Positions 24,383-37,300 of a DNA stretch of 64,000 bases are shown piece by piece (within the stretch, counting starts at the first letter, position 1; every line of letters starts with the position of its first letter). This stretch comes from Cotesia glomerata. Lineage: Eukaryota > Arthropoda > Insecta > Hymenoptera > Braconidae. The position numbers and the translations under genes are program-made. The stretch covers positions 8,757,323 through 8,821,322 of the forward strand of contig NC_058162.1 in assembly GCF_020080835.1 (NCBI RefSeq), in the 5' to 3' direction. The notes under the pieces are model-generated. The model searched no databases, was not told where the DNA came from, and saw only the letters and a program-made list of their open reading frames with translations.

Positions 24383-26320
24383 TGTCGTTTTGTTCTGATA
24401 TCGTGGTATCGCGTGCCCTAGAATCATAAGCGCTTTTATGTTATTGATGATTATTGTTTTTAATCTGAGTTTATAAATATGAAAATTTATTTCTTCAAAA
24501 AAATATTGAATAAGTTCAAAAAGATTCGCTTAGATTTGAAACAAAAGTAGAATCCAAATTTTTATGAATTTATACACAAAAAAAAATGAATTAAAAAATT
24601 TGTTCAAATTTTTAATGTTTAAAATAATAATTCGGACATTCTAACTTTTTTTTACATTTACACAGCTGTTATAACTGTTTTAAATAATATTTATTATCTG
24701 TTGATTATTTTTCACAACAGTTCATTTTTTTTCTGTCTTAATTTAGATCAATTTTTATGAAAACTATTTTGAAGCTATAAAATTTAATTAAATGTAGAAA
24801 AAATATTTTCAAATTATTGCTTGCTAGAAATTTAAAAAAATTTGAAAATAGGAAATTTTCTACTGAAAATTTTTCGTATTTCTTAAAATTTAATTTAAAA
24901 ATTATTTGAATTTCTTTTTTTTAATGCTGTAATGTGTAATTTGTTTGTAAATTTCTTCCATAGAAATGGAAATATTTTAGAATAAGTGTCTACTAACAGA
25001 TTTTTCTATGGATTAAGGTGCTGAATACATAATTACAGTTTGTAAGTGCATTTTAATTTACTTAACGGATTTTATATTTACGTAGGATTTTTTTTTTGTA
25101 ATTCAATTTAATGACTAGTTAACTGTTTTTGAGTGAATTTTCAACAAATAAATTTTTTTAATTAAATAAGAAAAATTTACGACGAATTAACTTGAAATTT
25201 GATTTAATTAATAGTACAAAAAATGATAGAAAAAAAAATTTTTTACTATTTTGACAATTTAAATGATAAAAAATGAACTTAGTTCAAAACAAACAAATTC
25301 GGACCAAAAAATCATTTTGAAAAATTTTATCATGTTAAATAATTTTTTTGCTGTTTTCAAACGAATTCTTTAGCTTAAGATTTTTTCTCTTGAATCGAGT
25401 TAATTTTTTCATCCGTGTAGTTTTAATTAATATAATTAATTTGTTTTACAAAAAAATTGAAAAAAAAAAAAAATCGTCTATAAAATTGAAATTTCGTACA
25501 GTATTTATGTATTTACATAAAAATTTTTTGTAAAATTAATACAAATGTAAAAAAATTTATTAATTTTTTACAAAAAAAATTTTTAGTGTTCCTGAAATCA
25601 ATAAATAATTTTTTCTTAAAATAATAAATAAAAATTAATTATCAAAATACCTTTTCAATTAATAAAAAAAAAATCCAATAGTTAAAGAAATTCACCAACA
25701 ATCACATCTAAGTCAAAAAAATTCACAAATTTCTCATCCAAAAGCCAACAATTACAATACTGTATAACTAACAACTATAAAACTATTTATAAACACAACA
25801 CTCTCTGATTAACACGAAGCAAATAAAAAAATTTCTAAAGCAACGGCAGGTATATATACGCCTCCGGTATATAGTGGGGTATGGGTTATTTTTTTACTCC
25901 ACCAGGCAACAATTTGAGCATACATTCCTAATTACAACCATAACACTTACTTATTTAACTTCTTTATCCTTATTTTAAGAAAAAATAATTAAATTTCTCG
26001 GCAGTAAATTTTATTTACTATTGTTGTAAGTCATCGTCGTAAAAATTTTATTGAAAAATTAATTACGGATAATAAAATAAAAATTCAGATTATTATTGTA
26101 AATAAACATTATTTAGTTTTATTAGAAACTTGAATAATTTTAGCCTACTTGGAAAAAATTATTTTTTATTTTAGCAAAAATTATTGTTACTAATTCTCTG
26201 CATCTGAAAAGTTTTTTCTTAATTAATTATTAAAAAAAAAAAAACGCAAGTGTAGAAGATTTAATGAAGTATAAGTACAGTTTTTAAAAATATTTTTTTA
26301 TTTATTGATACGATGATTTC

Positions 26321-26355
<35 letters not shown>

Positions 26356-26605
26356 TAATTTAGTATCAATTTACAATCATGCATAAATACAATTGTAAGG
26401 AGCATTTAAGTAAGTAAGTACGTAGTAAGTGAATAAGGTATTCAGAATGCGAAAGTGTCCAATACAAGACGTACATCGAACTCTTTTAAAGGCGCAGTCA
26501 CATTATTATGTATTACCAGTGTCTGTGATAACGGTTAAAGACAATACTACCCGATAATTCATTTATTTGATCCAGTGACATACTTATACAAATATAAATA
26601 TACTT
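24383..26605. other. upstream region of the Tyr-rich gene, AT-rich
   Basis: No second gene is visible. A TATATATA sequence at 25852-25860 near a GC-richer patch could be the promoter of a 5' UTR exon of the 23362-24382 gene; this is only positional. A poly(A)/poly(T) block lies at 26323-26351. Confidence 0.35.
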
Positions 26606-26607
26606 AA

Positions 26608-26609
26608 CA

Positions 26610-26644
<35 letters not shown>
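26608..26644. repeat. (ATT)n microsatellite
   Basis: About twelve uninterrupted ATT units. Confidence 0.85.
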
Positions 26645-26645
<1 letters not shown>

Positions 26646-28306
26646 AATGTCTAATTAATCGAGATAGTGAATATTAAGACGGAGGAAGCTATTTTATTTA
26701 TAATAATGAATAGCCAGGGAAACGTATAGCGCACTAAGTGCAAACGGAGAATTGAATAGATTTTAGCAAGGTACTTAGTATTTAGTACTCGGTGGTTATT
26801 ACTAGTGAGAACAATATCCCCAGTCTCTGTTGCCTGAGAACGGAAAAATGAATTCTAAATGCAGGAATATTAAACAATTATTTATTATTAAGACTAATAC
26901 CGATCATTAAATGAAAGTACATCATTTGCTCTGGTTTGTTATTTGTTAGAGAGCGATAAAGTGTGCAAGTAAATGTATAGTCTTTAATTTATAATTGAGC
27001 TTGACGTAATTTTGGCTGATTTTTTGGGTCATATGGATATAGAAACATTAATTTTTTTTTGGACTAAATTAACTCATTTTTTTTTTTTTAATTAGAGGAA
27101 ATTTTGTGTTGATACTATCGTCAAAAATTTTTAGCTTCAAATTAAGATTTTTAATCTATATTTAATTTTATAAACGGGATAAATTCAAAAAATTTGAAAC
27201 AACGAGTAGTTGGAATGTTTTTTTATACTTGAGAATATTATCTAAAAGAAAAACCGCTTTTTAACAGAAACAAAAACGCTATTTTCACGTATAGTTTGAA
27301 ACAGAAAAAAAAAAGTTTTTTTGAACCAATAAAAATAAAAAATAAGATTGAGATAGTCTTGGCTTGAGTAGTAATTTTTCTTGGAACAAGAAACTTTTGT
27401 TTGCTCTAGAAAATTTTAACTGATCCAAAATAATTTCTGTGAAAAATTTTCTGATATAGCAAATTTTTATATAGGCTGTATATGGAAATAAAAAAATTAT
27501 TTAGGGTAATTTTCTAATTTTTTATTTAAAGAAAACAAAAGTTATGATTTTTATTTTATAACTTAATTTCTGAAACTTAACTCTCTTGTAAGGAAACGAT
27601 TTAGCTTTCATACGCCCGGTGTTGGAGATTTTCAACATTACCTTTTGTCGAAAAATCATGTATGGACACATATGGCCATATATAAGAAAAAATGTAGACA
27701 TATCAAGACATGCATGGCCTCACCAGAAAAATGTTTACGAGTTTTTATTGTTTACATGAATATTTTCGTGTGAATCTAAAAAATTTATTCAGTATTAAAA
27801 AATTTCTTCGTGTAATTAATTAATGACAAAAAAATTTTTAGACTAATGTCTAATTATATTCAATTACAAAAACTCTCTAAGACATTAATCAAATTAAAAA
27901 ATGATTAAGATTAAAATTTCAGTCTTAACTTAAAAAATTTATTCAAATGTAGAAAAAAAATAAATAAAATTTTTCATTAAAAAATGCAGCGTGTTAAATT
28001 CAAGAAATTTAGCTGTTAATAATTTATTACACTAAAAAAAAATTTCTTCAAGCAAAAGCACGTATTCTATTTATTTTTACTCGTAAACTCAACAAAAATT
28101 ACAATAAACATTGTTTCTAGTTTGTTTATATATATAAAAGCAATTATCATATGAAAACAGTAGTAACTTCCTTTACTCGGTACCTGAGCTCCTCTCTTAA
28201 TCAATAAAGAACTGTTTGCGTTTCCCGGCGACAAGAACCAACATGACTATTCACCCAAGTTTACAATTCAATTGAGTTTATTTTTAAATGGAGTTTCTCT
28301 GCTAAA
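26646..28306. other. intergenic region upstream of CFAP43
   Basis: AT-rich, no supported gene. A family B remnant with CTTGGCTTGAGTAG... lies at about 27355-27470. The GC-richer stretch 28180-28306 directly upstream of the CFAP43 start codon probably contains its promoter and 5' UTR, but no clear TATA box is present. Confidence 0.4.
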
Positions 28307-31300
28307 ATGCCGGCTAACGACACCAAGTAAATAAATAAATAAATAATTAATAAATAACTGTATATCTGATAACAAACAACAATCAAAATTAATTTTTCAT
28401 TTACTTATTGTTTTTTCTTAGGTGGGTCAAGTTCGGTGGCATAAATAATATTGTGTTTTTGGGCAAAGATATAATAGCTTTGTCTTCCGGTTACCATATA
28501 TTGTTTGTTAATCTGAATACCAAGTATGAAAAAATTGAAAAGTTTGATAACAAGGATCGAAGCGATGGAATTTCTTTTTTCTCTGGACATCCGGTAATTT
28601 GCAAACACTATTTATGATTTTGGTTTTTTTAATTAATATATTTTTAATATTAACAAACATAAACCTAATTTTTTATTATATTGTAAATTATATTATTTAA
28701 AAGCGGATTTATTAATCTGTTGCTGGTTTAGTTACTGTGTTGCGGTGTAATTAACTGAAGAGTGAATATCACTATAATATATTAAAATTAAGCTTATATA
28801 AAATGCAATTAAATTTTATTTTAAATAAATTTCATCACTATAAAAAAAAATTAGAAAAACGGTTGACCCTAAAGGTCATCCCTGCAACTTCTCGCTAACT
28901 CCATATTTAAGCGCTCAAAATTGCACTTACTGCGTTTTTGAGCTCTTCGAGCTCAAAAATATAATTTTTATGTCATTTTGAGCTCTCCGAGTTCAAAAAT
29001 CTGATAGAAGTTTAATGAAACAATATTCTTTTAATTTTCAAACCGCAATAACTTTTGAATGAATAAACCGATTTTCACATAGTTGGCAGCATTCGATGCA
29101 GTTTTTTAAGCCTCATAAAGAATTTTTAAGTTTGATTTGATCGAACTGAGAATTCCGAAGTAATTCCACAAAAACACTTTTTTCGGTTTTCTTTCGTCAA
29201 GATCTTTTTTTTCGTAGTTTTTTTGAGATTTCTCAAAATCTACTCGTCCGAATCGACCCAAATTGTATTCAAAATCTAAGTTAGGTCAAGCCCTTTCGAA
29301 TAGCGTCAACCGCGATGAAATCAGTCAAGCCGTTCAAAAGTTATAAGAGGTTTACAAGATTTTTAGATACTTTAGGGAAGCAGCGCCACCTACTTCAGCT
29401 GAGAAAAAAATTTTCTCACCTTGAAAAAATTTTTTTCTTGAATATTCGATCCCCATTTTATATTATTTTAGCGTGCAATTATACATATTGGATGAAAAAA
29501 AATGATTCAATATTATTTGATCTTCCCATTTGACATGTTAATCAATAAAAATATTAATGAAAATTTAGTTCTATCTTTATATTTAATTTTTTGGAGCAAG
29601 AGAGAAATTTCCTCAAGACAAGAAAATTTACTTCTATCAAGAACTAAATTTTTTGGAGCAAAAGGCTGAATTTTCACAAAACAAAAATATTTTCTTGACT
29701 TAAATACATTTTCTTGGATCAAGATATGTATTTCTTAAAGCAAGAGAATTAATTTTGTTGGAATAAGTGAAATTTCTTGTGTCAAAAAAAATTTTTTTTT
29801 CGCTCAAGAAAATAATTAGGAAGAAAAATATTTTCTTGACTCAAGTGAACCTTGTTTTTTGTGTACATACAGACATAGTGACAACATCGCGGGGGTAGTC
29901 AGGGAAGCTTCCTATGACCTTAAAACGTCGAGATCTGATGAAAACTCGATTTTTGCAAAACGGGGTGAAAACAATAACTTCCCGATTTTTGAAAATCTTC
30001 GATTTTCTTAGCGGGAAGTTAAAAATAAATTCAGTTAAAAATAATTAATTAAATACCACAGTTGTGTGAAAAAAAATTACTCCAATATTATTAGGAATCA
30101 TTCCTATAATATTATAGGAATGGTTCCTATAATATTATGGAAATTATTCCTGTATATTATGGGAACCATTCTTATATATTATGGGAATCATGCCGATATT
30201 ACAGTTATAATTATAGGTGTCGTTCCTATAATTATGCACGCAGAAAAAAATTTTGTTAAAATAACCTAAGACATGTTCTAGTAACAAATGCATTTGTTAA
30301 CATAGGGATAACAAATTATATGTTAAAATAACAAAATTTAGGTTATAGCAAGTTATTGATATGTTATAACAACAAAACAATTTGGTTACTATAGCAAAAT
30401 TTTTAAGTAAATTCGACAAAATAATTTAGTTGGTTTAACAATAATATATTACATACCTAGGCCAGTAAAATAAGGAAAGTCTCAGATCACATGTAATTGT
30501 TGGCCGAGGCGAAGCCGAGGTTGACAAACATGTGATCTGAGGCTTTCTTATTTACTGGCCAAGGTGTGTATACTATTTTTCTGCTCGACGTAGCCGGAAT
30601 GTGGCAACTTTGTTTAGCGCAGCGGCCAGAAAGTTGCCACTTTCCGGCCGGAGGGCAGAAATAGTATATTACACACCTGTGGCAAGGAAATGAGAAATGT
30701 CTCAGAACACATATATGTTGCCCGAGGCGAAGCCGAGGTCGACATATATGTGATCTGAGATATTTATTATTTTCCTGCCATAGGTTTGTATACTATTTTT
30801 CTGTCCGACAGAGGCGGAAAGCGGCAATTTCGTTTAGCGCAGCGGGCCGAAAGTTGCCACTTTCCGCCTGGAGGGCAGAAAATTTTTTTTTTTGCCCTCT
30901 GGGCGGAAAGTGGCAACTTTGGTCTCACTGCGCTAAACAAAGTTGCCGCTTTCCTCCTTCCTCGGACAAAAAAATATTATACAGCCCTTGGGAAGTAAAA
31001 AAGAAAACCTCAGATCACATATTTGTTGACCTCGGCTTCGCCTCGGCCAACAATTACATGTGATCTGAGGCTTTTCTTGTTTTCCTTCCCAAGGGGTGTA
31101 ATATACTATTCTTACTCTCCTAGCCGAAAGTACGCTCTTCCTGGCAGCAATTTACTCCAGGAAGAGCAACTTTTATGGCCTGCTCTAACGCATGCGCGCT
31201 ACGCATATTTTCTGGCTCGGCAGCACAGAACCTCGCTTTCTTTCGTATTTTCGTGGCGCGACCGGCCTATACAGCGAGTTTCAACTGTATATATAACAGT

Positions 31301-34300
31301 CATAACATCGTCTGTATATATGTAATATGTCAGCGCATAAACTAACCAAAAGTCAAAAAATAAAAATAATTTTTAACTAGATCATTGTTAATAAACTGTT
31401 TAATAATAACACTGCACAAATAATTTATATAAAAAGTTTAAAAAAATAAAACATAATAGTTTTGTGAATTTTATTTGCTTTTTTTTATATTTTGATAGTT
31501 AGTAAAGCAATATTTATAAAACGATCCATGTACTCTACAAACTTGTAATAATTTAATTTCAATCTTTCTTAGCCGTCGATTACTAATTAAAAACCAATTT
31601 TTAATCAACTTAAAAAAATAAATTCTGTAATTAGAATAAGTTTAAATATTTGTGACAAATTCTGAGCATGATATCACTCTTAATCAGAGCATTTGTTAGT
31701 AAAGTTTAAAATAACATTTTTTTTCAATTTATTAACTTTTATTTTTTTTTTTTATACCCGCCCCGACCAACAAAGCCTCGGCTTCGCCTCGGTTTTGCAA
31801 AACCCCTTCCACGGGGTTACGTACTTTCGGCTGGAGAGCAAGAAAAATAGTATACAACCCATGACCAGAATGTTGGATAACCTGACGTATGTGATATGAT
31901 GATTTCAATGTAAATATTACATTCTACAATGTAATTTTTATAAAATTTGTAATAATTACATTAGAAACTGTAATTTTTCGAGTTTTCATCACGAAACGCC
32001 ACGTTGCATTATATACTGTAATTTTTCGAGTTTTCTTTTTTCCGTGTATTTATCAATAGACACCGCGTATTGATTATAATTATCATAATAATATTTGGTG
32101 ATTATTATCATTACTGGAAACCAAATCAATTTGAAATGAAAAAAACAAAGTGATTAAATTTTTTAGTTTACTACCTGTTAATTGATAAGTGGAAAAAAAC
32201 ATGAAGATGAATTTGTTAGAACAAAGTTATTTTGTTGGCATAGCAAAATGAATTTGTTGCAAAAAATAGTTATAAAATTCTGAGAAGCTTTTCTCCGAAA
32301 TTGTCATTAAAGTTATAATTTACAATTTTGTTTATTATTGAAACAATTAAAAAATCCTGGATATGGTTAACTCTGCAGGCTATCCCTGGAACTTTCTGTT
32401 ATATTAAAGTTCAAAACGCTGAAAAACTTTTCTATTGCAAAGTTAGTAGCTTTTGAAGCTTAAAATACATCTTCGAGCTCGAAAAGCTAGTTACTGTCTT
32501 GGAAAAATGTTTTTAAGATAATTTAGCTAATAAAATAATTAGTTATTTGCCGAAAATAATTTAGCTATTTCAACAACATTTGTTATACCAACTGACTGGT
32601 TTATGTTGAACCACTAAAAAATTTATTGTTATCCTGACATAACAATCTTGTTATTTCAACAAATTGATTTGTTCATTAAACTATAGTATATTACACACCT
32701 AGGAAAGTAAAATAAGAAATGTTTCAGATCACATGTAATTGTTGGCCGAGGCGAAGCCGAGGTCAACAAACATGTGATCTGAGACTTTCTTATTTACTTC
32801 CCGTGGAGTGTATACTATTTTTTTGCTCGACGAAGGCAGAAAGGGGCAACTTCGTTTAGCGTATCGGGCCGAAAGTTGACGCTTTCTGCCCGTCGAGCAA
32901 AAAAAATTTTTTCTTGAACTAAAAAACTCTCCCGTAACAAAACTGTTCTGTTATAACATATTAATAACTTATAACCTAGACTTTGTTATTATAAATAATT
33001 TGTTATCCCAATCCTACCATATTCATTTGCTACCACAGGTCTTATTTTATCCTATCAACTTTTTTTTTGACATGGCATTCAATTTAAAATATTTTGTTAA
33101 AAATATCCTCAAAAAAATTCTTATTTTTCCAATCGACAAAAATAAAAACCAATTATTTTGAGTGCACTACGATAATGTAAGCTTAAAATAGTTTTTTTTT
33201 AAAGTAAGTCAGCGATAATATATGGTATACTTGACAAAATTTTCTGAAATAGACAACAAAAATTTTTAATCTTCTAAATAAACATAAATGACAGTTTTGA
33301 AGGAAAATAAAAGTACTTTTTTCAAATTCCTTGTAAGAATATATATTTATTAAAACAGAAATATATTAACATACATTTTCTTTTAATAATAATCAAAGAT
33401 TAATATTGAATCGTAAATTTGCAAGTAATTGTCATAATTAAAGGTATAAATAATTCATCAATTGTGTAACATATATCAATGATTATTAAATATAATTATT
33501 AACAACGAATAGTCAAATGAGTAGTACCATTTTGGAATTCATTTTTGTAAGTCCAACAAAATTTTGCATTGTCGCCTTTAGGAACACACTGCTCGTTAAC
33601 ATCTGAATCGCGTAAACAATTGGTTTCTTCAAATCTTGCCAAAACTGCGAAACTGAGCTCCAACGATGATATCCACTCGTAAGCTGCGTAGAGGACGTAC
33701 ACAACATCAAACTTATGGGTGAGATTGTTGGAATTTTGGAATTTCTCAAAACCTTCTTAACTACTGATATTTGTGCAACACAATATAGTGCAACGAGCAT
33801 TAAAATTATTGAATTGTACTTAAACATTTTTAAATTGCGAATATAACGTCTTATTAAGACAACGGTCAAAGCAGGAATGATAGAGTTTAGGAAGTGGTAA
33901 CTACTGCAAGAAATATTTCGGCTACTTCCTACCAACTATCATTAAGCGCTATCAATTTATGAAATAATTCCAATGGAAAAAAAACCAAAAAAAATAAGTA
34001 GCTCATTTTTAATGCTCGTAAATAAAAGATTAAAAATTTTAGATTTTTTTCATATAACCTGCATTGAAAATGCGAGTTTCAATGCCTGTTGAGCCAACCG
34101 AAACTAGACAATTTCAGACCAATGCGACTGTGCCGGGCAGGAATCAATCATTTCTTCCCAGCGGACAGAAAATGACGATTTTCTGCCCGCGAGATGAAGT
34201 TGCAGCTTTATTTTAAATCCTATCAATTGTTTGTTTATTTTATATCTTTATAATTGTCATTCTAACCGTTAACTGTACTGACATATTATAATTCTGTTAT

Positions 34301-37300
34301 TAAGCATAAATAAGAATGACAAAAGAAAACTATTCAATTTACGAATAATGTTTGATAAAAAATAAACTATTACTTTCTATTTTATTATAAGTTTTGTAAT
34401 AAAATGGTATTTTCGCTATTCGTCTGAAACTATCTAGTTCTGGTTGGCTCCAGACATTGAAACTAGCATTTTTAATGTAATTTATATGAAGAATATAATG
34501 TGTGACGCGGGATGAAACACGATTTCAGACCGAGTGATGCCAGCCCTCGCTTCGCTCGGGCAGGCAACTTTACTCTGGTCTTAAATCGTTTTGTTTCATC
34601 CCTAGTCACACAATATACTATTATTCTTGTCTATCTATATATATAAAAATTAATCCCTATTTCCCTTGGTCATGCCATCACGCGTTAACGGCTGGACCGA
34701 TTTCACTAATTCTTTTTTTAATAAGTTTGTTATTGTCAGGAGAAGGTTCTTATGAAAAAAAAATTAAGAAAATTGTGCGGGAAATTATAAAATTTAAGAA
34801 TACTCAATCACCGTATAAAATCTATATCTATATTTATAAAAATGAATTGCTGGACCGATTTTGATAATTTTCCTTTGTACGTTATAGTTAAAAGATATTT
34901 TATAAAAAAAAACATTTGAAAAAAAATCGTAAATATTAAAAAATAGAAAAATTGAAAATTAAAGTGCAACCAACATGTAATCGGGAGGTTCTGGGTTTAA
35001 ATCCCAGTCCGAGCTATCTGAATTTTCTCACATCTTTATATATCGCGTGCCTAATGCCAAAAGGGCGTATAAAAAGTTATACGCCCTTTTGGCTTTGCAA
35101 AACCAAAAGGGCGTATAATTTTTTTTTTAGTGACAATAGTTTTGTAAACATGTTCTAAGCCTAAAAATGAAAAAAAAATTTTCAAAGCCAAAAGGGCGTA
35201 TGTCTCAAGTTATACGCCCTTTTGAGTTTAGAACACTGAAAATTTAATGATCTAAAACCAAAAGGGCGTATAATTTTTAACTTCCCGTTAAGGTCTTTTT
35301 CATTCTATATATACATATTATGAATTTTAACACCAATTTTACGCAACGGAATCGGTGGTTTGAATTTTTAGGCGAGTAGATGCCTACGCTCGCGCTTAAA
35401 GTATACAATTAAACAAAAATATATCTTTTATTGCAGCTATAACGGGCAAGAAATTATTATAATAATTCGAAGTTAAAAAATACTAGAAAAAACTATTATC
35501 AAAATACGGGCAGTTTATTGGGGTACAATTCCTCCACCTTCTATACGTGCATCTTTTTCGAATGTGATCGGTGGAAGGACGACAGAATCAGCACCGAAGA
35601 AACAATAGGCATAACGCTCTCCCCTGAGAGCTTGGTAACCTGCATGATCAAAAAATAATTATAAGCACTATAATTAGTCATGATCGCACCGTCTTCAAAA
35701 GAACAATCATTGTATTCACCATCATGAAAAGAACCAAGTCTAAAAAAAATGATAGAAGATCAATTATAAACATTTAGTCAAGTCGAATAATTAATTTATT
35801 TCATAAAATGTGTTGTTATCACTTATAAGTGTGCCAATTCATGAGTTGTTGTGCGAATAGACTCAAAGTGTCCTTTTTCTTCGACAATCGAAGTTTTCCA
35901 TTTACTTTTTATATCTTCCCGAAATTTTCATATGGCTGAACCATGCGAAAAACCAGCGGTCCCGGGTTCCCATACTCCATCATCGCTTACAAAGTTAAGA
36001 TGGTAGTGTCTGTAATAAGAAAAATGAAATCATATACATTTATTGACTTTGTTTTTTAATTAAGATCACTATAAATAGTAATACTAGACTAGCTTACGCT
36101 ATATGCTCAAAGCTGCGTCATAGCTTGAAATCTGCAGTATATTTCTATTTTCATATAACCATGCTGACATTCCATCCAAAGTTGCTGATACATCAATTCT
36201 GTCTTGGCTATCTGGTTAAATGTAACTAAGAGCTTTCTCATTCTGAAATTAAATTTACATGAAGAAATATATAGACAATTTCATGTTTTTTATATTAGGA
36301 TAATTCATTTTAAATGACTACTTCTTTTGTAGCTCTTAAATTTTCTATAAAAGCCCTAATAGATGATCATACACCAGTATATGATCACTCTATGTATTTG
36401 TATACCTATATTTGTGAATATAGATATACAAATACATGGAGTGATCATATACTGGTACGTGATCATCTATTGGGGCTTTTACCTTATTTAAATGAAAAAA
36501 CTAAAAATTAAAGTCAAGGGCTCAAATTTTTAGGGAATTTTTTTCTAAACATAGAACAATATTTAGCTGTGGAAGTAAAAAAATATTCGTTCAAAAGTAG
36601 AATTACTCTACTGTTATATACTTTTGATTTAAAAAAAAAAAATAAAAATAAAAACAATACCTGAGCTACAATTATTCCAGCGATACTTATCTTGATCTTA
36701 GGATGTTCAAAATCTCTATACAAAGTGTCTACACTATTCCAATGCGCAAGAACGTATGTAATAATTTTGTTCATATTAAAATTCATTAATTTGAAGGAAG
36801 AGAAATCTACAATGACAAGAACTTCAATATACGCAACTTTATGTTGTTCTGCAGAACGTTCTGATCTTTGTACGTTGAACAAGGCTGAAAACAAAAAAAA
36901 AACTCAATAAATATCTCATCAATGATGAAAAACGGTTTATCACTTACGAGTCATTAAGTTTTGACCATCAGTGTTTGATAGTTGAGAAATAATATGGTAT
37001 GATTTGTCTATATCGTCAGAGTCGATTTCATCATCAACAGATCCGTTGGACCGATTTTGGTTGAGTGACCTTATGAGTCGTTCAGGCATCGGACTTACAT
37101 GCCAATTCTTGTATCCAATGATTCCGCTCTGAATTAGAAATGAAGTATAAATATTCTCAAAATTTGTTGATGCTTCACAAAATTTATTTTTAATCTTAAT
37201 TAAGGGTTCTGCGTCACTATATCCGAAGTCATTATATCCGCGACATTATATCCGCGATTCGGAGTGTTTTCTGTCGCGAACACGTCATTCAAAGGAGTCA

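Larger units (their letters stand above)
30243..33110. mobile_element. ~2.9-kb composite element with ~200-bp inverted ends
   Basis: The left end (30243-30440, rich in TTGTTATAACA-type motifs) is matched inverted at 32505-33110; for example ATAACAAATTATATG...GGTTATAG on the left and CTATAACC-like plus ATAATTTGTTATCC on the right. Family C hairpins interrupt both arms. No transposase is present. The interior 31111-32350 is non-coding. Confidence 0.5.

Noticed and set aside
30786..31063. ORFs over the hairpin cluster
   Set aside because: They follow GC-rich inverted repeats of family C; the same apparent peptides arise from each copy.
30243..33110. Protein-coding transposon
   Set aside because: No transposase frame is present between the inverted ends.
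34976..35022. Functional tRNA gene
   Set aside because: Only a T-arm-like 3' half is present, with a mutated T-loop; no D-arm, anticodon arm or 5' acceptor strand pairs with it.
35056..35273. CRISPR-like array
   Set aside because: Six short motifs in mixed orientation with irregular spacing, in an animal genome.
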